Below, piece by piece: positions 6,531 to 16,423 of a DNA stretch of 64,000 bases (the first letter of the stretch is position 1; each line of letters starts with the position of its first letter). Where the stretch lies: contig NZ_JAATIZ010000002.1 in NCBI RefSeq assembly GCF_011927625.1, positions 62,001 to 126,000 of the forward strand. Direction: 5' to 3'. The position numbers were made by a program, and so were the translations under genes. Below the pieces are notes generated by a model that was not told where the DNA came from, searched no databases, and worked only from the letters and a program-made list of their open reading frames with translations. The stretch is from Paenalcaligenes hominis (GTDB lineage: Bacteria > Pseudomonadota > Gammaproteobacteria > Burkholderiales > Burkholderiaceae_B).

Positions 6531-8600
6531 TTATTGCCCTAGCTCCTGCATGAGTTGGTCATGTAAATTAAAATGATGACTGCTACGACTTCGTACGCGC
6601 ACATATTGCCCCGAAGGTTGAGCACGCCAAGCCAACTGATTGTCTCTGAGGGCATAACGTAACGCTTCGTTAATCACGCGGCGCTTTAAGCGTTTATCTA
6701 ATATAGGAACGGCTAACTCGACTCGTCGGAAAAAATTTCTATCCATCCAGTCGGCAGATGCAATGAATAAGTCTTCTTGGCCTGCGTTATAAAAATAAAA
6801 AACGCGTGAATGCTCAAGAAAGCGTCCCACAATCGAGCGTACTTGGATTTTATCTGATAACCCTGGTACCCCAGGCCGTAACGCACACGCTCCGCGCACA
6901 ATCAAATCTATGCGTACGCCCGCTTGACTGGCCTCGTACAACGCATAAATGATTTTAGGCTCTAGCAACGAGTTCATTTTGGCCATGATGCGCGCTTTTT
7001 TGCCGTCTTTAACATGCTGTATTTCCCGTTGAATTCGGACCAGCATGCCATCATGCAAATTAAAAGGTGATTGCAGTAAGACCTGTAAACTGCGTCGCGT
7101 ACCTAAGCCTGTGAGCTGACTAAACACTTGCTCCATATCAGAGCAAACTGCCTCGTTGGCGGTTAACAAACCAAAGTCGGTGTATAGGCGTGCGGTGCGT
7201 GGGTGGTAATTGCCCGTTCCTATATGACCATACCGTCGTATTTCGCCCTTTTCTCTACGTAAAACCAAAGCCATCTTGGCATGGGTTTTATAGCCGACCA
7301 CACCATAGCTCACATGAGCACCGGCTTCTTCGAGCCGTGCTGCCCAGTTGATATTGGTTTGCTCATCAAAACGGGCCATCAGCTCCACCACCACCGTCAC
7401 TTCTTTGCCTGATTTAGCCGCTTGAACCAGAACCTGCATTAACTCGGAATCCTCGCCAGTGCGATAAATAGTTTGTTTAATCGCCACGACTTGTGGATCT
7501 AAGGCGGCGGCACGTAAAAAGCTTAATACCGGCTGAAAGGACTGATACGGGTGATGCAATAAATGATCTTTACGTGCAATGGCTTTAAAGAGTTCCTTGG
7601 GGTTTTCTATTTGATCAAATGGCACAGGAATGGGTGCCTGATAAGGCGTAAACAATAAGTCAGGGCGGTCTGGCACATCGCACAGCTCTGCCAGACGCGA
7701 TAAATTCACTGGCCCCAGCACACGATAAGTGTCTTTTTCCTCAAGAGAGAACTCACGCTGTAAAAAAGCAGAGAGCTTTTCTGGCATAGACACATCAATT
7801 TCTAAACGCACTGCTGCACCAAAATTACGTTGTGATAGTTCACCTTGTAGCGCCTGACGCAGGTTTGTGACTTCCTCTTCATCCACAAATAAATCGCTGT
7901 TTCGTGTGACGCGCCATTGATAACACCCCTTCACGTCCATGCCTGGAAAAAGCTCTTCAACAAAATGGCTAATTAAGGCTGTCAACAGTACATAACCATG
8001 TGGGATACCAGCAATCGTTACAGGCATTTTTAAAAGACGAGGCAATGCTCGGGGGGCTTGAACGATAGCAATAGACCCGGTACGTCCAAAGGCATCTTCA
8101 CCAGAAAGAGAAATAATAAAATTCAGGCTTTTGTTGTATACCCGTGGAAAAGGATGCGCGGGGTCTAGGCCAATAGGGGTTAACAAGGGCATGACTTCGC
8201 GTTGAAACGTATCATAAGCCCAAGCGCGCTGCTCGTCTGTCCACTGAGGAGGTCGTAGCAAGCCTATGCCCTCTGCTTGTAAATCTGGCAGCACCTGCTC
8301 TAGCAACAAGTTATTTTGTTTGTCGACCAGCTCATGTGTAGCCTGTTGAATTTTAGTGAAGGCATCAACGGGAGAAAAGCCGTCTCCCTGTACGTGGTGG
8401 GGCGCTTGAGCCATTTTTTCTTTTAGGCTGGAGACCCGAATTTCAAAAAACTCATCTAGGTTTGAGCTGACGATGCACAAATAACGTAAGCGTTCTAATA
8501 AGGGTGTGGTTGGATTTTCCGCCATCGCCATAACACGTTCATTGAATTTCAATAATGAGAGCTCGCGATTAATGAGCATGACGGTGGGATGAGGGATCAT
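6531..8600 (-). CDS. ppk: Polyphosphate kinase PPK1
   Basis: 689 residues, the usual PPK1 size, with the domain order N, H (head), C1 and C2. It reversibly polymerises the gamma phosphate of ATP into polyphosphate. The autophosphorylated histidine is H440 in GYKTHAKM and the second essential histidine is H597 in GRFLEHSRV. The N-terminal INRELSLLKFNERV motif is also typical. The ORF start at 8600 was kept, although an ATG seven codons in (MLINREL) is possible; neither has a clear Shine-Dalgarno sequence. It lies upstream of pstS on the same strand but is separated from it by the PHO-box promoter, and is divergent from ppx. Confidence 0.97.
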   Translation of the reverse strand: MIPHPTVMLINRELSLLKFNERVMAMAENPTTPLLERLRYLCIVSSNLDEFFEIRVSSLKEKMAQAPHHVQGDGFSPVDAFTKIQQATHELVDKQNNLLLEQVLPDLQAEGIGLLRPPQWTDEQRAWAYDTFQREVMPLLTPIGLDPAHPFPRVYNKSLNFIISLSGEDAFGRTGSIAIVQAPRALPRLLKMPVTIAGIPHGYVLLTALISHFVEELFPGMDVKGCYQWRVTRNSDLFVDEEEVTNLRQALQGELSQRNFGAAVRLEIDVSMPEKLSAFLQREFSLEEKDTYRVLGPVNLSRLAELCDVPDRPDLLFTPYQAPIPVPFDQIENPKELFKAIARKDHLLHHPYQSFQPVLSFLRAAALDPQVVAIKQTIYRTGEDSELMQVLVQAAKSGKEVTVVVELMARFDEQTNINWAARLEEAGAHVSYGVVGYKTHAKMALVLRREKGEIRRYGHIGTGNYHPRTARLYTDFGLLTANEAVCSDMEQVFSQLTGLGTRRSLQVLLQSPFNLHDGMLVRIQREIQHVKDGKKARIMAKMNSLLEPKIIYALYEASQAGVRIDLIVRGACALRPGVPGLSDKIQVRSIVGRFLEHSRVFYFYNAGQEDLFIASADWMDRNFFRRVELAVPILDKRLKRRVINEALRYALRDNQLAWRAQPSGQYVRVRSRSSHHFNLHDQLMQELGQ

Positions 8601-8775
8601 AGTGTTCTAATGAAAAGAAAAAGAAAGATAGCAAATTTTATACTGCATGCATTTTACAATTGAATGAAGTGACTATTTTATTCGCGCCTATAAAACCACG
8701 TTAAGCTTAAATATCATGTGTTTTTATGTTCTTAAACGTATAATCGCAGCATAATTGATTACCAGTTAGTTCCCT
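8601..8775. promoter_or_regulatory. Divergent ppk / ppx promoter region
   Basis: 175 bp, A+T rich. For ppx a perfect TATAAT lies at 8739-8744, 32 bp before the ATG, with only a weak -35 (TGTGTT near 8717). For ppk a TATAAA on the minus strand lies at 8642-8637. I found no convincing PHO box here: the best candidate on the minus strand near 8655-8672 matches only about 8 of 14 half-site bases. Confidence 0.5.
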
Positions 8776-10296
8776 ATGGACCAACATTTACTTGCCGCCG
8801 TTGACTTAGGCTCTAATAGCTTTCGTTTATCCATTGGGCGGGTGGAACAACACAACGGCCACGCACAAATTTATGCGATTGACCGTTTAAATGAATCTGT
8901 GCGGCTTGCTGCCGATATGGGGCCCGACCGTCGCATCCATCCCGATGCAGTCAAACGGGCTATTACTATCTTGCAGCGCTTTCACGAACGTATCCAAGGT
9001 TTTCACCCCAATCGCGTTCGGGCCGTCGCCACCAACACCTTTAGGGTGGCCTCAAACCGAGATGAAATCCTCCCTATTGCCGAAGCGGCTCTGGGCTTTC
9101 CTATTGAAGTCATTTCAGGTTACGAGGAAGCCCGCTTAATTTACGCGGGTGTGAATAACGAGCTCCCTCCTTCTAGCGATAGGCGCTTGATGGTGGATAT
9201 TGGCGGTGGGTCCACCGAAGTGATTATCGGTCGCAATACGCAGCCTTTATTGCTGTCTTCATTACCGATGGGCTGCGTCAGCTTTACGGATCGCTTTTTT
9301 GGCAGTGGTTTGATCACGGAAAACCGCATGAATCAAGCCATTCTTGCTGCACGGCGCGAAGTCGAGGTTATCGCTCAACAATACCGCAAAACAGGTTGGC
9401 AACAGGCTTATGGCTCTTCAGGCACAGCTAAAGGGCTAGAAGCCATCTTATTAGGAATGCGCTTTTCTGAGCGCGGCATTACCCTAGAAGGCTTGCATCA
9501 ATTACGCCGCAAACTCGTGCGTGATAAAAAAGTCATTCCTGCCGATTTACCCGGCATTAAAGCTCACCGCGCCCCAGTATTAGCGGCGGGTTTGGCCATT
9601 ATGATTGCTCTGTTTGAAGAGCTAAAAGTGACGACGATGCAACGCGGCGAAGGCGCGCTACGCATGGGGGTTTTATATGACTTACTTGGGCGTGACTCAA
9701 ACCGCGACAAACGCGAAGAAACCGTGGTGCAGCTTAGCAAACGCTACCACATCGACTTAGCCCAAGCCGCCCGAGTCAAACAAACGGCTATGCAATTGTT
9801 TGAACAATTAAACCTACCCTCTAGCCCTGAAACCAAAGAGCTTAAACTGGCCTTAGGCTGGGCGGCTGATTTGCACGAGGTAGGTTTATCTATTGCACAC
9901 AACGACTACCATAAGCACACCGCCTATGTGTTAGATCATGCCGATATGCCAGGGTTTTCTAAAGACGACCAGTCCTTGTTGGCTTTTTTAACCCTGGGGC
10001 AACTTGGTAAGTTAGAAAAGCGTAAACTGCATCACGCTCAACGTGCCGACTGGTTAACTTTACTGTGTTTACGCCTAAGTATTATGTTGATGCGTCGCCG
10101 CGAAGACCTAGATAGCCTACCCCTATCTGTACAAACGAGCACGCACGGCGCTACTATTTATGCCGACAAAACATGGATCACGACGCGTCCGCTCTCAGAA
10201 TACTCATTGCGCACCGAGCAAAGTGAGTGGGCTAAAGCCGACGTTAGGGTCAAACTGGTTTACAGCAACGCATTGCCACATACCAAGCCCAATTAA
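8776..10296 (+). CDS. ppx: Exopolyphosphatase (Ppx/GppA family)
   Basis: 506 residues of the ASKHA-fold Ppx/GppA family, which removes terminal phosphate from polyphosphate and may also act on pppGpp. The first phosphate loop is DLGSNSFRL at 10-18. The catalytic glutamate region is SGYEEAR near 115-120, and the second loop is DIGGGSTE at 141-148. The C-terminal part (after about 310) is the helical HD-like domain of long Ppx proteins. It is divergent from ppk, which makes the enzyme that forms the polymer. Ppx versus GppA cannot be separated by eye; the ppk neighbour favours Ppx. Confidence 0.93.
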   Translation: MDQHLLAAVDLGSNSFRLSIGRVEQHNGHAQIYAIDRLNESVRLAADMGPDRRIHPDAVKRAITILQRFHERIQGFHPNRVRAVATNTFRVASNRDEILPIAEAALGFPIEVISGYEEARLIYAGVNNELPPSSDRRLMVDIGGGSTEVIIGRNTQPLLLSSLPMGCVSFTDRFFGSGLITENRMNQAILAARREVEVIAQQYRKTGWQQAYGSSGTAKGLEAILLGMRFSERGITLEGLHQLRRKLVRDKKVIPADLPGIKAHRAPVLAAGLAIMIALFEELKVTTMQRGEGALRMGVLYDLLGRDSNRDKREETVVQLSKRYHIDLAQAARVKQTAMQLFEQLNLPSSPETKELKLALGWAADLHEVGLSIAHNDYHKHTAYVLDHADMPGFSKDDQSLLAFLTLGQLGKLEKRKLHHAQRADWLTLLCLRLSIMLMRRREDLDSLPLSVQTSTHGATIYADKTWITTRPLSEYSLRTEQSEWAKADVRVKLVYSNALPHTKPN

Positions 10297-10317
10297 AAAG
10301 GCAGCCTATTGGCTGCC
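10295..10317 (-). terminator. Terminator between ppx and glmM
   Basis: 7-bp stem (GGCAGCC at 10300-10306, GGCTGCC at 10311-10317), loop TATT. On the minus strand it is followed by five T residues, so it mainly serves glmM. It directly abuts the ppx stop codon and may also slow plus-strand transcription. Confidence 0.75.
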
Positions 10318-10354
10318 TAGTTGATCGTGCTTCGTGCAGTAAACAAAGGTTCTA

Positions 10355-11695
10355 TCAAGCTAGCTTCACTGCTAAAAGACGCTTGATGCCGTCTTCTACT
10401 TGACTGAGCTCTTCGGCTTCGACCATTAACCGCAACTTAGGCTCTGTGCCGGATGGACGAATAAGAACGCGTCCTTTTTGGCCGAGTTCTGCCTCGAGTT
10501 GCTGTTTTACATCAACCAGTTCTTGGCATTCAGTCCAGTCACGCCCTTGTTCCCACTCTACGTTAACCATTTTCTGTGGATACATTTTTAGGTCAGCCAC
10601 CAACTCACGCAATAAACTACCGTGGTGACGCATTGCCGTCAAAATCTGCAGCGCTGCAATAATACCATCACCAGTGGTATGGTAATCTAAACATAACAAG
10701 TGACCAGAGCTTTCGCCACCGTACAACCAGCCTTCCTCTAGTAGTTTTTCCAAGACGTACCTATCGCCTACGTTGGCACGTATGAACTCTAAACCCAGTT
10801 CTTTTAGTTTATTTTCTAAGCCTAGGTTAGTCATGAGCGTACCGACTACCCCTTTGACCTCTTGCGTCAGCATACGGTCTCGTACGATCATGTAAAGTAG
10901 CTCATCGCCATTATATAAGCGACCATCGCTACCCACCATTTGCAATCGGTCTGCATCACCGTCTAGCGCAATGCCGATATCGGCCCCACGCTCACGCACT
11001 ACTTGCAGCAAATGATCGGTATAAAGCGCACCCACCCCTTCGTTGATATTAAACCCATCAGGCTCACACCCAATTGCATGAACCTCTGCACCCAGTTCAC
11101 GAAATACGTGCGGAGCAATGTGATAGGCGGCACCATTGGCGGCATCAACCACCAGCTTTAAACCCGATAAGTCTAATTCATTAGGAAAAGTGCTTTTGCA
11201 GAACTCAATGTAACGACCTGCGGAGTCTTCGAGACGACGAGCACGGCCAAGCTTATCTGAAGCCACACAACTAATGGGCAGATCTAAGGCTTCCTCGATT
11301 TGAAGCTCGATCTCGTCGGGAAGTTTCATACCCTGTGCCGAGAAAAACTTAATGCCATTATCGTAATAGGGGTTGTGTGAAGCACTGATCACAATGCCGG
11401 CTGTTAGACGCAAGGTACGGGTTAAATAAGCCACGGCTGGTGTAGGAACCGGGCCCGCTAGCAACACATCGACGCCCGCAGCAGACAAACCAGCCTCTAA
11501 GGCGGACTCTAGCATATAGCCAGAAATACGTGTGTCTTTGCCAATTACCACTTTGGGACGTTTTGTTGACGTGTGTGCCCGCGCTAATACCACCCCTGCC
11601 GCATAGCCCAAGCGAAGTGCAAACTCTGCATTAATGGTGCTGCCACCGACCTCGCCGCGAATCCCGTCTGTTCCAAAATACTTGCGATTACTCAT
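10355..11695 (-). CDS. glmM: Phosphoglucosamine mutase GlmM
   Basis: 446 residues, normal family length. It converts glucosamine-6-phosphate to glucosamine-1-phosphate for UDP-GlcNAc, and hence peptidoglycan and LPS synthesis. The phosphoserine loop is ISASHNP with S106 as the phosphorylated residue. The magnesium-binding loop is DGDADR at 245-250 and the sugar-binding motif GGESSGH lies further on. The C-terminal phosphate-binding loop is [10 protein letters not shown]. It overlaps folP by 8 bp, the classical ftsH-folP-glmM order. Confidence 0.97.
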   Translation of the reverse strand: MSNRKYFGTDGIRGEVGGSTINAEFALRLGYAAGVVLARAHTSTKRPKVVIGKDTRISGYMLESALEAGLSAAGVDVLLAGPVPTPAVAYLTRTLRLTAGIVISASHNPYYDNGIKFFSAQGMKLPDEIELQIEEALDLPISCVASDKLGRARRLEDSAGRYIEFCKSTFPNELDLSGLKLVVDAANGAAYHIAPHVFRELGAEVHAIGCEPDGFNINEGVGALYTDHLLQVVRERGADIGIALDGDADRLQMVGSDGRLYNGDELLYMIVRDRMLTQEVKGVVGTLMTNLGLENKLKELGLEFIRANVGDRYVLEKLLEEGWLYGGESSGHLLCLDYHTTGDGIIAALQILTAMRHHGSLLRELVADLKMYPQKMVNVEWEQGRDWTECQELVDVKQQLEAELGQKGRVLIRPSGTEPKLRLMVEAEELSQVEDGIKRLLAVKLA

Positions 11696-12530
11696 TTGTT
11701 ATTCCTTGTTCTACTGCCTGCCAAACCTTAAGGGCATCGGCGGACTCAGCAACATCGTGCACGCGCACTACTGCCGCCCCACGCGCCACCGCTGCCAACA
11801 TTCCTGCAATACTACCAGCAACTCGTTGCTGGGGTTCTTTGTTTACGACGTGCCCAATCATGGATTTACGCGACAGGCCAATTAACCATGGATAGGAGTC
11901 TAACTGAATTTGCTCTAAGTCACGTAAAAGGGTGTAATTATGTGCTGCGGTTTTACCAAAGCCCAAGCCTGGATCCAACATAATGCGTTCGGGCTGCACG
12001 CCCGCTGCCAATAATGCTTGCACACGCTGTTGCAAAAAATGACGCACCTCTGCTTTAACATCGTGATAGTGGGGGTTGGCTTGCATCGTACGAGGCTCGC
12101 CTTGCATATGCATCACACACAAGCCACAGTCTGAGTCGGCCACGGCGGCAATAGAGGCCGGATTTTGAAAACCGGCTATGTCGTTGATCATGTCAGCCCC
12201 TGCACGGAGCACAGCCCGCATCACCTCGGGTTTAAAGGTATCAATGGATAAGGGCACATTGAGCTCGTGCAAGGCCTCAATCACTGGCAGTAAACGACGT
12301 AGTTCTTCGTCTAATGCGACAGGTAGCGCCCCCGGACGCGTGGACTCGGCCCCTAAATCAAGAATATCAGCCCCATCAGCAATAAGCTGTTTGGCATGCG
12401 CAATTGCGGTTTCGGTTTGGAGGTATTGATTGCCATCGGAAAAAGAATCCGGTGTGATATTGACAATCCCCATCAATAACGGGCGCTCGAACCCGAATTC
12501 GAAGCGCCCGCATCGCCATGTTTTTTTCAT
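11688..12530 (-). CDS. folP: Dihydropteroate synthase FolP
   Basis: 280 residues with a TIM-barrel fold; condenses p-aminobenzoate with dihydropterin pyrophosphate in folate synthesis (the sulfonamide target). Signature 1 is [14 protein letters not shown] at about 20-33, signature 2 is [11 protein letters not shown], followed by the IDTFKPEV strand and the [10 protein letters not shown] phosphate loop. It sits 18 bp downstream of ftsH and overlaps the start of glmM, so it is co-transcribed with both. Confidence 0.97.
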   Translation of the reverse strand: MKKTWRCGRFEFGFERPLLMGIVNITPDSFSDGNQYLQTETAIAHAKQLIADGADILDLGAESTRPGALPVALDEELRRLLPVIEALHELNVPLSIDTFKPEVMRAVLRAGADMINDIAGFQNPASIAAVADSDCGLCVMHMQGEPRTMQANPHYHDVKAEVRHFLQQRVQALLAAGVQPERIMLDPGLGFGKTAAHNYTLLRDLEQIQLDSYPWLIGLSRKSMIGHVVNKEPQQRVAGSIAGMLAAVARGAAVVRVHDVAESADALKVWQAVEQGITNE

Positions 12531-12548
12531 GGAATACTAGTAAGAAAG

Positions 12549-14486
12549 TTAAATAGGTGTAGTCGCTGGTTTATCGTCGGCAGGCTTGTCGTCTGTTTTG
12601 ACCTCGGTAGCATCGTCGATTTTCACCCCTGAAGTAGGCGGTGTTTTATCAGAGCCATTTGACTTGGTATCCGAGTAGTCTTTAGGTGGACGCGGTGCAC
12701 GACCTTCCATAATGTCATTAATTTGCTCAGCATCAATGGTTTCCCACTCGAGCAAAGCTTGAGTCATGGCTTCCATCTTGTCGCGGTTGTCTTCGATGAG
12801 GCGACGTGCCACATTGTATTGCTGATCTATGATCGCACGGACCTCTTGGTCGACCTTTTGCATGGTGGCTTCGGAAATGTTGGTGGGTTTAGCCATACTG
12901 CGACCTAGGAATACCTCGCCTTCATTTTCGGCATACACCACCGGGCCTAAAGAATCTGTCATACCGTAACGCGTTACGATGTCGCGTGCAATTTGAGTGG
13001 CGCGTTCAAAGTCATTGGATGCCCCAGTGGTCATTTGATTCATGAACACTTCCTCGGCAATACGCCCCCCAAACAACACGGCAATCATATTGAGCAAACG
13101 GTCTTTATCCATGCTGTAGCGGTCTGTTTCAGGCAACTGCATGGTGACACCTAAAGCACGACCACGTGGGATAATAGTGACTTTATGGACCGGATCGGTT
13201 TTAGGCAATAAACGAGCCACCAAGGCATGACCAGACTCGTGGTAAGCGGTGTTACGACGCTCTTCCTCGGGCATGATCATAGAACGACGTTCAGCGCCCA
13301 TGATGATCTTGTCTTTTGCACTTTCAAAGTCTTGCATATCTACCGTACGCGCATTGCGTCGGGCGGCAAACAAAGCGGCCTCATTTACGAGGTTAGCCAG
13401 GTCGGCGCCAGAGAAACCGGGGGTGCCACGGGCTAATACTTGAGCATCAACGTTGTTAGATAAAGGCACCTTGCGCATATGCACGCCTAAAATCTGTTCA
13501 CGACCACGAATGTCGGGTAGCGATACCACCACCTGACGGTCAAAACGACCAGGACGCAACAAGGCAGGGTCTAGTACGTCAGGACGGTTGGTTGCGGCAA
13601 TAACAATAACGCCTTGGCCTTTTTCAAAACCATCCATTTCAACAAGCAACTGGTTTAAGGTTTGCTCGCGTTCGTCGTTACCGCCACCTAAACCGGCACC
13701 ACGCTGACGCCCTACGGCATCAATTTCATCAATGAAAATAATACAAGGCGCGTGTTTTTTTGCGTTTTCAAACATGTCGCGCACACGAGCAGCCCCAACC
13801 CCTACGAACATTTCCACAAAATCTGAACCAGAAATGCTGAAGAAAGGAACTTTGGCCTCGCCAGCGATAGCACGAGCCAGTAAGGTTTTACCGGTACCGG
13901 GAGGCCCAACCATTAAAACGCCACGTGGAATACGACCACCTAAGCGTTGAAAACGGGTGGGGTCACGTAAGAAATCGACAAGTTCTTGGACGTCTTCTTT
14001 GGCCTCGTCACACCCTGCTACATCTGAAAATGTAATGGGGTTTGTGTTTTCATCGAGCATACGAGCCCGTGATTTACCAAAGCTGAACGCACCGCCTTTA
14101 CCCCCGCCCTGCATCTGACGCATGAAGAAAATCCATACCCCAATTAATAGCAGCATGGGGAACCAGGAAATAAAGATACTGGTCAAGAAAGACGGCTCTT
14201 CGCGCGCTTTACCTGAAACCTGTACGCCGGACTTTACAAGCTCTGGAACCATCCAGAGATCGCCCGGAGAGGTAAGAGAATAAGGACGGCCGGAATCGGG
14301 CGTTACGTAAAGCGTATCGCCTTGGATATCGACTTTAGACACGCGCCCAGCACGCGCGTCGTCCATAAATTGGGTATATGTTACGCCATCGGTGGTAGTA
14401 GGACGCCCGTCGAACTGTTTAAATACAGTAAACAGGACAAGCGCAATAACCATCCAAACAGCGACTTTGGAAAATGAGTTGTTCAA
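12549..14486 (-). CDS. ftsH: ATP-dependent zinc metalloprotease FtsH
   Basis: 645 residues when started at the TTG ending at 14486 ([11 protein letters not shown]). This start has an AGGAGG at the best spacing (6 nt) and gives the usual N-terminus; the longest frame begins 6 bp earlier at a TTG directly abutting the Shine-Dalgarno, which is implausible. Two membrane helices (about 8-25 and 103-122) flank a periplasmic domain. The AAA+ module has Walker A GPPGTGKT at 194-201, Walker [11 protein letters not shown] and the second-region-of-homology segment [18 protein letters not shown]. The zinc site is HESGH at 416-420. It degrades short-lived and misfolded membrane proteins. The acidic, low-complexity C-tail is normal for the family. 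Confidence 0.97.
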   Translation of the reverse strand: MNNSFSKVAVWMVIALVLFTVFKQFDGRPTTTDGVTYTQFMDDARAGRVSKVDIQGDTLYVTPDSGRPYSLTSPGDLWMVPELVKSGVQVSGKAREEPSFLTSIFISWFPMLLLIGVWIFFMRQMQGGGKGGAFSFGKSRARMLDENTNPITFSDVAGCDEAKEDVQELVDFLRDPTRFQRLGGRIPRGVLMVGPPGTGKTLLARAIAGEAKVPFFSISGSDFVEMFVGVGAARVRDMFENAKKHAPCIIFIDEIDAVGRQRGAGLGGGNDEREQTLNQLLVEMDGFEKGQGVIVIAATNRPDVLDPALLRPGRFDRQVVVSLPDIRGREQILGVHMRKVPLSNNVDAQVLARGTPGFSGADLANLVNEAALFAARRNARTVDMQDFESAKDKIIMGAERRSMIMPEEERRNTAYHESGHALVARLLPKTDPVHKVTIIPRGRALGVTMQLPETDRYSMDKDRLLNMIAVLFGGRIAEEVFMNQMTTGASNDFERATQIARDIVTRYGMTDSLGPVVYAENEGEVFLGRSMAKPTNISEATMQKVDQEVRAIIDQQYNVARRLIEDNRDKMEAMTQALLEWETIDAEQINDIMEGRAPRPPKDYSDTKSNGSDKTPPTSGVKIDDATEVKTDDKPADDKPATTPI

Positions 14487-14579
14487 CACCAACCTCCTAA
14501 TTGCTTAAACTTGTAGAGCTAAGCTGACAGTTAGCTGTACAAGAGCCAATTATCACATTCTACCTGATAATGAGGCGTC

Positions 14580-15224
14580 TTAGCATACTGACGTGTTTTT
14601 TAATTGCCGCCCAACTAGAAAGGTTTCCGCTGAACGATCTCTAGACGACTTAGGCTTGCGCGTATTGACCTGACGGAAGTGTTCTTTGAAGGACTTCACT
14701 ATTTGTGAAAAACCGCTGCCATGAAATGCTTTTACTATGAGTGCCCCGTTTGGCGTTAAATGCTGTTGGGCAAAATCTAGAGCTAATTCACATACATGTT
14801 GAATGCGAACTGAATCGGCGGCGGCCACACCTGATAAATTGGGGGCCATATCTGAAATAACAAGATCGACTTTTTGATCACCTAAAAGATTTTTTAATTG
14901 ATCAAGCACCTCATCTTCCCTAAAGTCGCCTAAAATAAACTCAACGCCATCTATAGGCTCCATAGGCAACATATCTAAAGCAATAATACGGCCATTTATC
15001 TGTCCATTTTGCGTTAGACGTTCGCGTGCGACTTGCGACCAGCTTCCTGGTGCAGCCCCTAAATCCACAACAACGTTGCCCGGATGCAACAGTCTTTCGG
15101 TTTCTATGATTTCTAATAATTTAAAAGCAGCACGGGCTCTATAACCCTTTTGCTGCGCCATTTTCACATAGGGATCATTAATATGCTGATGCACCCATGC
15201 TTTAGAGGTTTTTTTCTTGCCCAT
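14580..15224 (-). CDS. rlmE: 23S rRNA 2'-O-methyltransferase RlmE (FtsJ/RrmJ)
   Basis: 214 residues; methylates the 2'-OH of U2552 in 23S rRNA late in 50S assembly. The SAM motif is [13 protein letters not shown], with the K-D-K-E catalytic set spread over [32 protein letters not shown] and SRDRSAE(T). The [23 protein letters not shown]-terminus is typical. It is upstream of ftsH on the same strand and divergent from yhbY with only 17 bp between the start codons, as its promoter must overlap that of yhbY. Confidence 0.96.
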   Translation of the reverse strand: MGKKKTSKAWVHQHINDPYVKMAQQKGYRARAAFKLLEIIETERLLHPGNVVVDLGAAPGSWSQVARERLTQNGQINGRIIALDMLPMEPIDGVEFILGDFREDEVLDQLKNLLGDQKVDLVISDMAPNLSGVAAADSVRIQHVCELALDFAQQHLTPNGALIVKAFHGSGFSQIVKSFKEHFRQVNTRKPKSSRDRSAETFLVGRQLKNTSVC

Positions 15225-15243
15225 TCCCGTACAATCTCATTAT
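15225..15243. promoter_or_regulatory. Compact divergent promoter between rlmE and yhbY
   Basis: Only 17 bp separate the two start codons. A TACAAT at 15230-15235 could be the -10 for yhbY, putting its transcription start at or next to the ATG (a leaderless mRNA). A CATAAT on the minus strand (15243-15238) could be the -10 for rlmE. Neither has a strong -35, and each -35 would fall in the other gene. Confidence 0.4.
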
Positions 15244-15658
15244 GCCTACATTAACTATTACTACTCAGCTACGTAACCAATTACGTGCCGCAGCCCATGC
15301 TTTACGCCCAGTGGTGCTTATCGGCGATAACGGTCTCACAGAAGCCGTGCTTAAAGAAATCGCTGTCCATTTAAACGTACACCAATTAATAAAAATTCGT
15401 GTCGCTGGCGATGACCGCGAAGCCCGTTTGGCTATTTATGATCAAATATGCCACGAACTGGGTACCGAACCGATCAATCACGTTGGAAAGATCTTAACAG
15501 TTTACCGTCAAAACCCAGATCGTCCTGATGTTTTACACGGTACCGAGCCCGAATCACGCGCTGTGCGTAAAGCTAACGAAGCCTACACACCTAAAAAATT
15601 GGCCGCTGCTGGCCTTAAAAAAACCAAAGGTGGCAAAAAAGTGCGCGTTCAGCGTTAA
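15242..15658 (+). CDS. yhbY: CRS1/YhbY-type ribosome-associated RNA-binding protein
   Basis: 138 residues. Residues 1-95 form the CRM (CRS1-YhbY) domain: LRAAAHALRPVVLIGDNGLTEAV, then the LIKIRVAGDDREAR strand and helix. The GxxG-like loop and the overall order match E. coli YhbY, a 50S-precursor-associated protein. The last 35 residues are a basic, lysine-rich tail (AAGLKKTKGGKKVRVQR) that lengthens the protein relative to E. coli. It is divergent from rlmE, another 50S maturation factor. No Shine-Dalgarno is visible before its ATG. Confidence 0.9.
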   Translation: MPTLTITTQLRNQLRAAAHALRPVVLIGDNGLTEAVLKEIAVHLNVHQLIKIRVAGDDREARLAIYDQICHELGTEPINHVGKILTVYRQNPDRPDVLHGTEPESRAVRKANEAYTPKKLAAAGLKKTKGGKKVRVQR

Positions 15659-15685
15659 AAACCACAATAAAGTATCACAAATAAT

Positions 15686-15710
15686 AAAGCCCACACTGGT
15701 GGGCTTTATT
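15686..15710. terminator. Bidirectional terminator between yhbY and greA
   Basis: 9-bp perfect stem (AAAGCCCAC at 15686-15694, GTGGGCTTT at 15699-15707) with A/T flanks on both sides. It serves the convergent yhbY and greA genes. Confidence 0.85.
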
Positions 15711-15737
15711 TATGCCTAACGCATAGTGAAAGTAAGT

Positions 15738-16214
15738 TTAGCGGTACTCAATGCTAAGAATTTCGTACTCGCGCACTCCTGCTGGGGCTTGAACCTCGAC
15801 TACATCCCCTTCGGATTTGCCGATCAGTGCACGAGCCACTGGACTGGAAACAGAAATACGATTTTCTCGGATATCAGATTCCACATCACCCACAATCTGA
15901 TAGATCACTTGATTTCCTGAATCGAGATCCTCTAGAGTAACGGTAGCACCAAAGACTACACGATCGCCCACATCCAGCGCCGCGGGGTCGATAATTTGTG
16001 CATTAGAGATAGTGCCCTCTAGCTCGCGAATGCGTCCTTCTACAAAGGCTTGACGCTCTCGTGCTGCATCGTATTCAGCATTCTCGGAAAGGTCACCCTG
16101 TGCGCGAGCTTCTGCAATGGCATTAATTACATCGGGACGCTCTACTGTTTTTAGGCGATGTATCTCGGCTTTTAAGCGTTCAGCGCCCTGCGCTGTCAAC
16201 GGAATTGCAGACAT
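15738..16214 (-). CDS. greA: Transcription elongation factor GreA
   Basis: 158 residues, exactly the GreA size. An N-terminal antiparallel coiled coil (1-75) carries the acidic tip GDLSENAEYDAARERQ that enters the RNA polymerase secondary channel and stimulates transcript cleavage. The C-terminal FKBP-like domain ends in SPVARALIGKSEGDVVEVQAPAG. It is alone on its strand between two terminators. Confidence 0.97.
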   Translation of the reverse strand: MSAIPLTAQGAERLKAEIHRLKTVERPDVINAIAEARAQGDLSENAEYDAARERQAFVEGRIRELEGTISNAQIIDPAALDVGDRVVFGATVTLEDLDSGNQVIYQIVGDVESDIRENRISVSSPVARALIGKSEGDVVEVQAPAGVREYEILSIEYR

Positions 16215-16342
16215 ATGTTTCCTGATTTAAGAATGAAAAACGCCCCCAAGATGACAGGAGCGCAAGAGAAATTTTTACGTTAAGAAAGTATGGGATGAAT
16301 AAAAGCCGGTAGATAAATGGCTATGCATACTAACTTGAAAAT

Positions 16343-16366
16343 AAAGCCCCAATAAATTGGGGCTTT
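16343..16366. terminator. Terminator downstream of the NCS2 permease
   Basis: 10-bp perfect stem (AAAGCCCCAA at 16343-16352, TTGGGGCTTT at 16357-16366) with a 4-nt loop. It lies after the permease stop and before greA on the minus strand. Confidence 0.8.
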
Positions 16367-16423
16367 AGATATATTGTCGGCAAAAGCTAATTAAATTGCA
16401 AGTACCAGAACACCGTACGGGCG

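Noticed and set aside
8601-8775. PHO box for ppk
   Set aside because: The best candidate matches only about 8 of 14 half-site bases, not better than chance in A+T-rich DNA.
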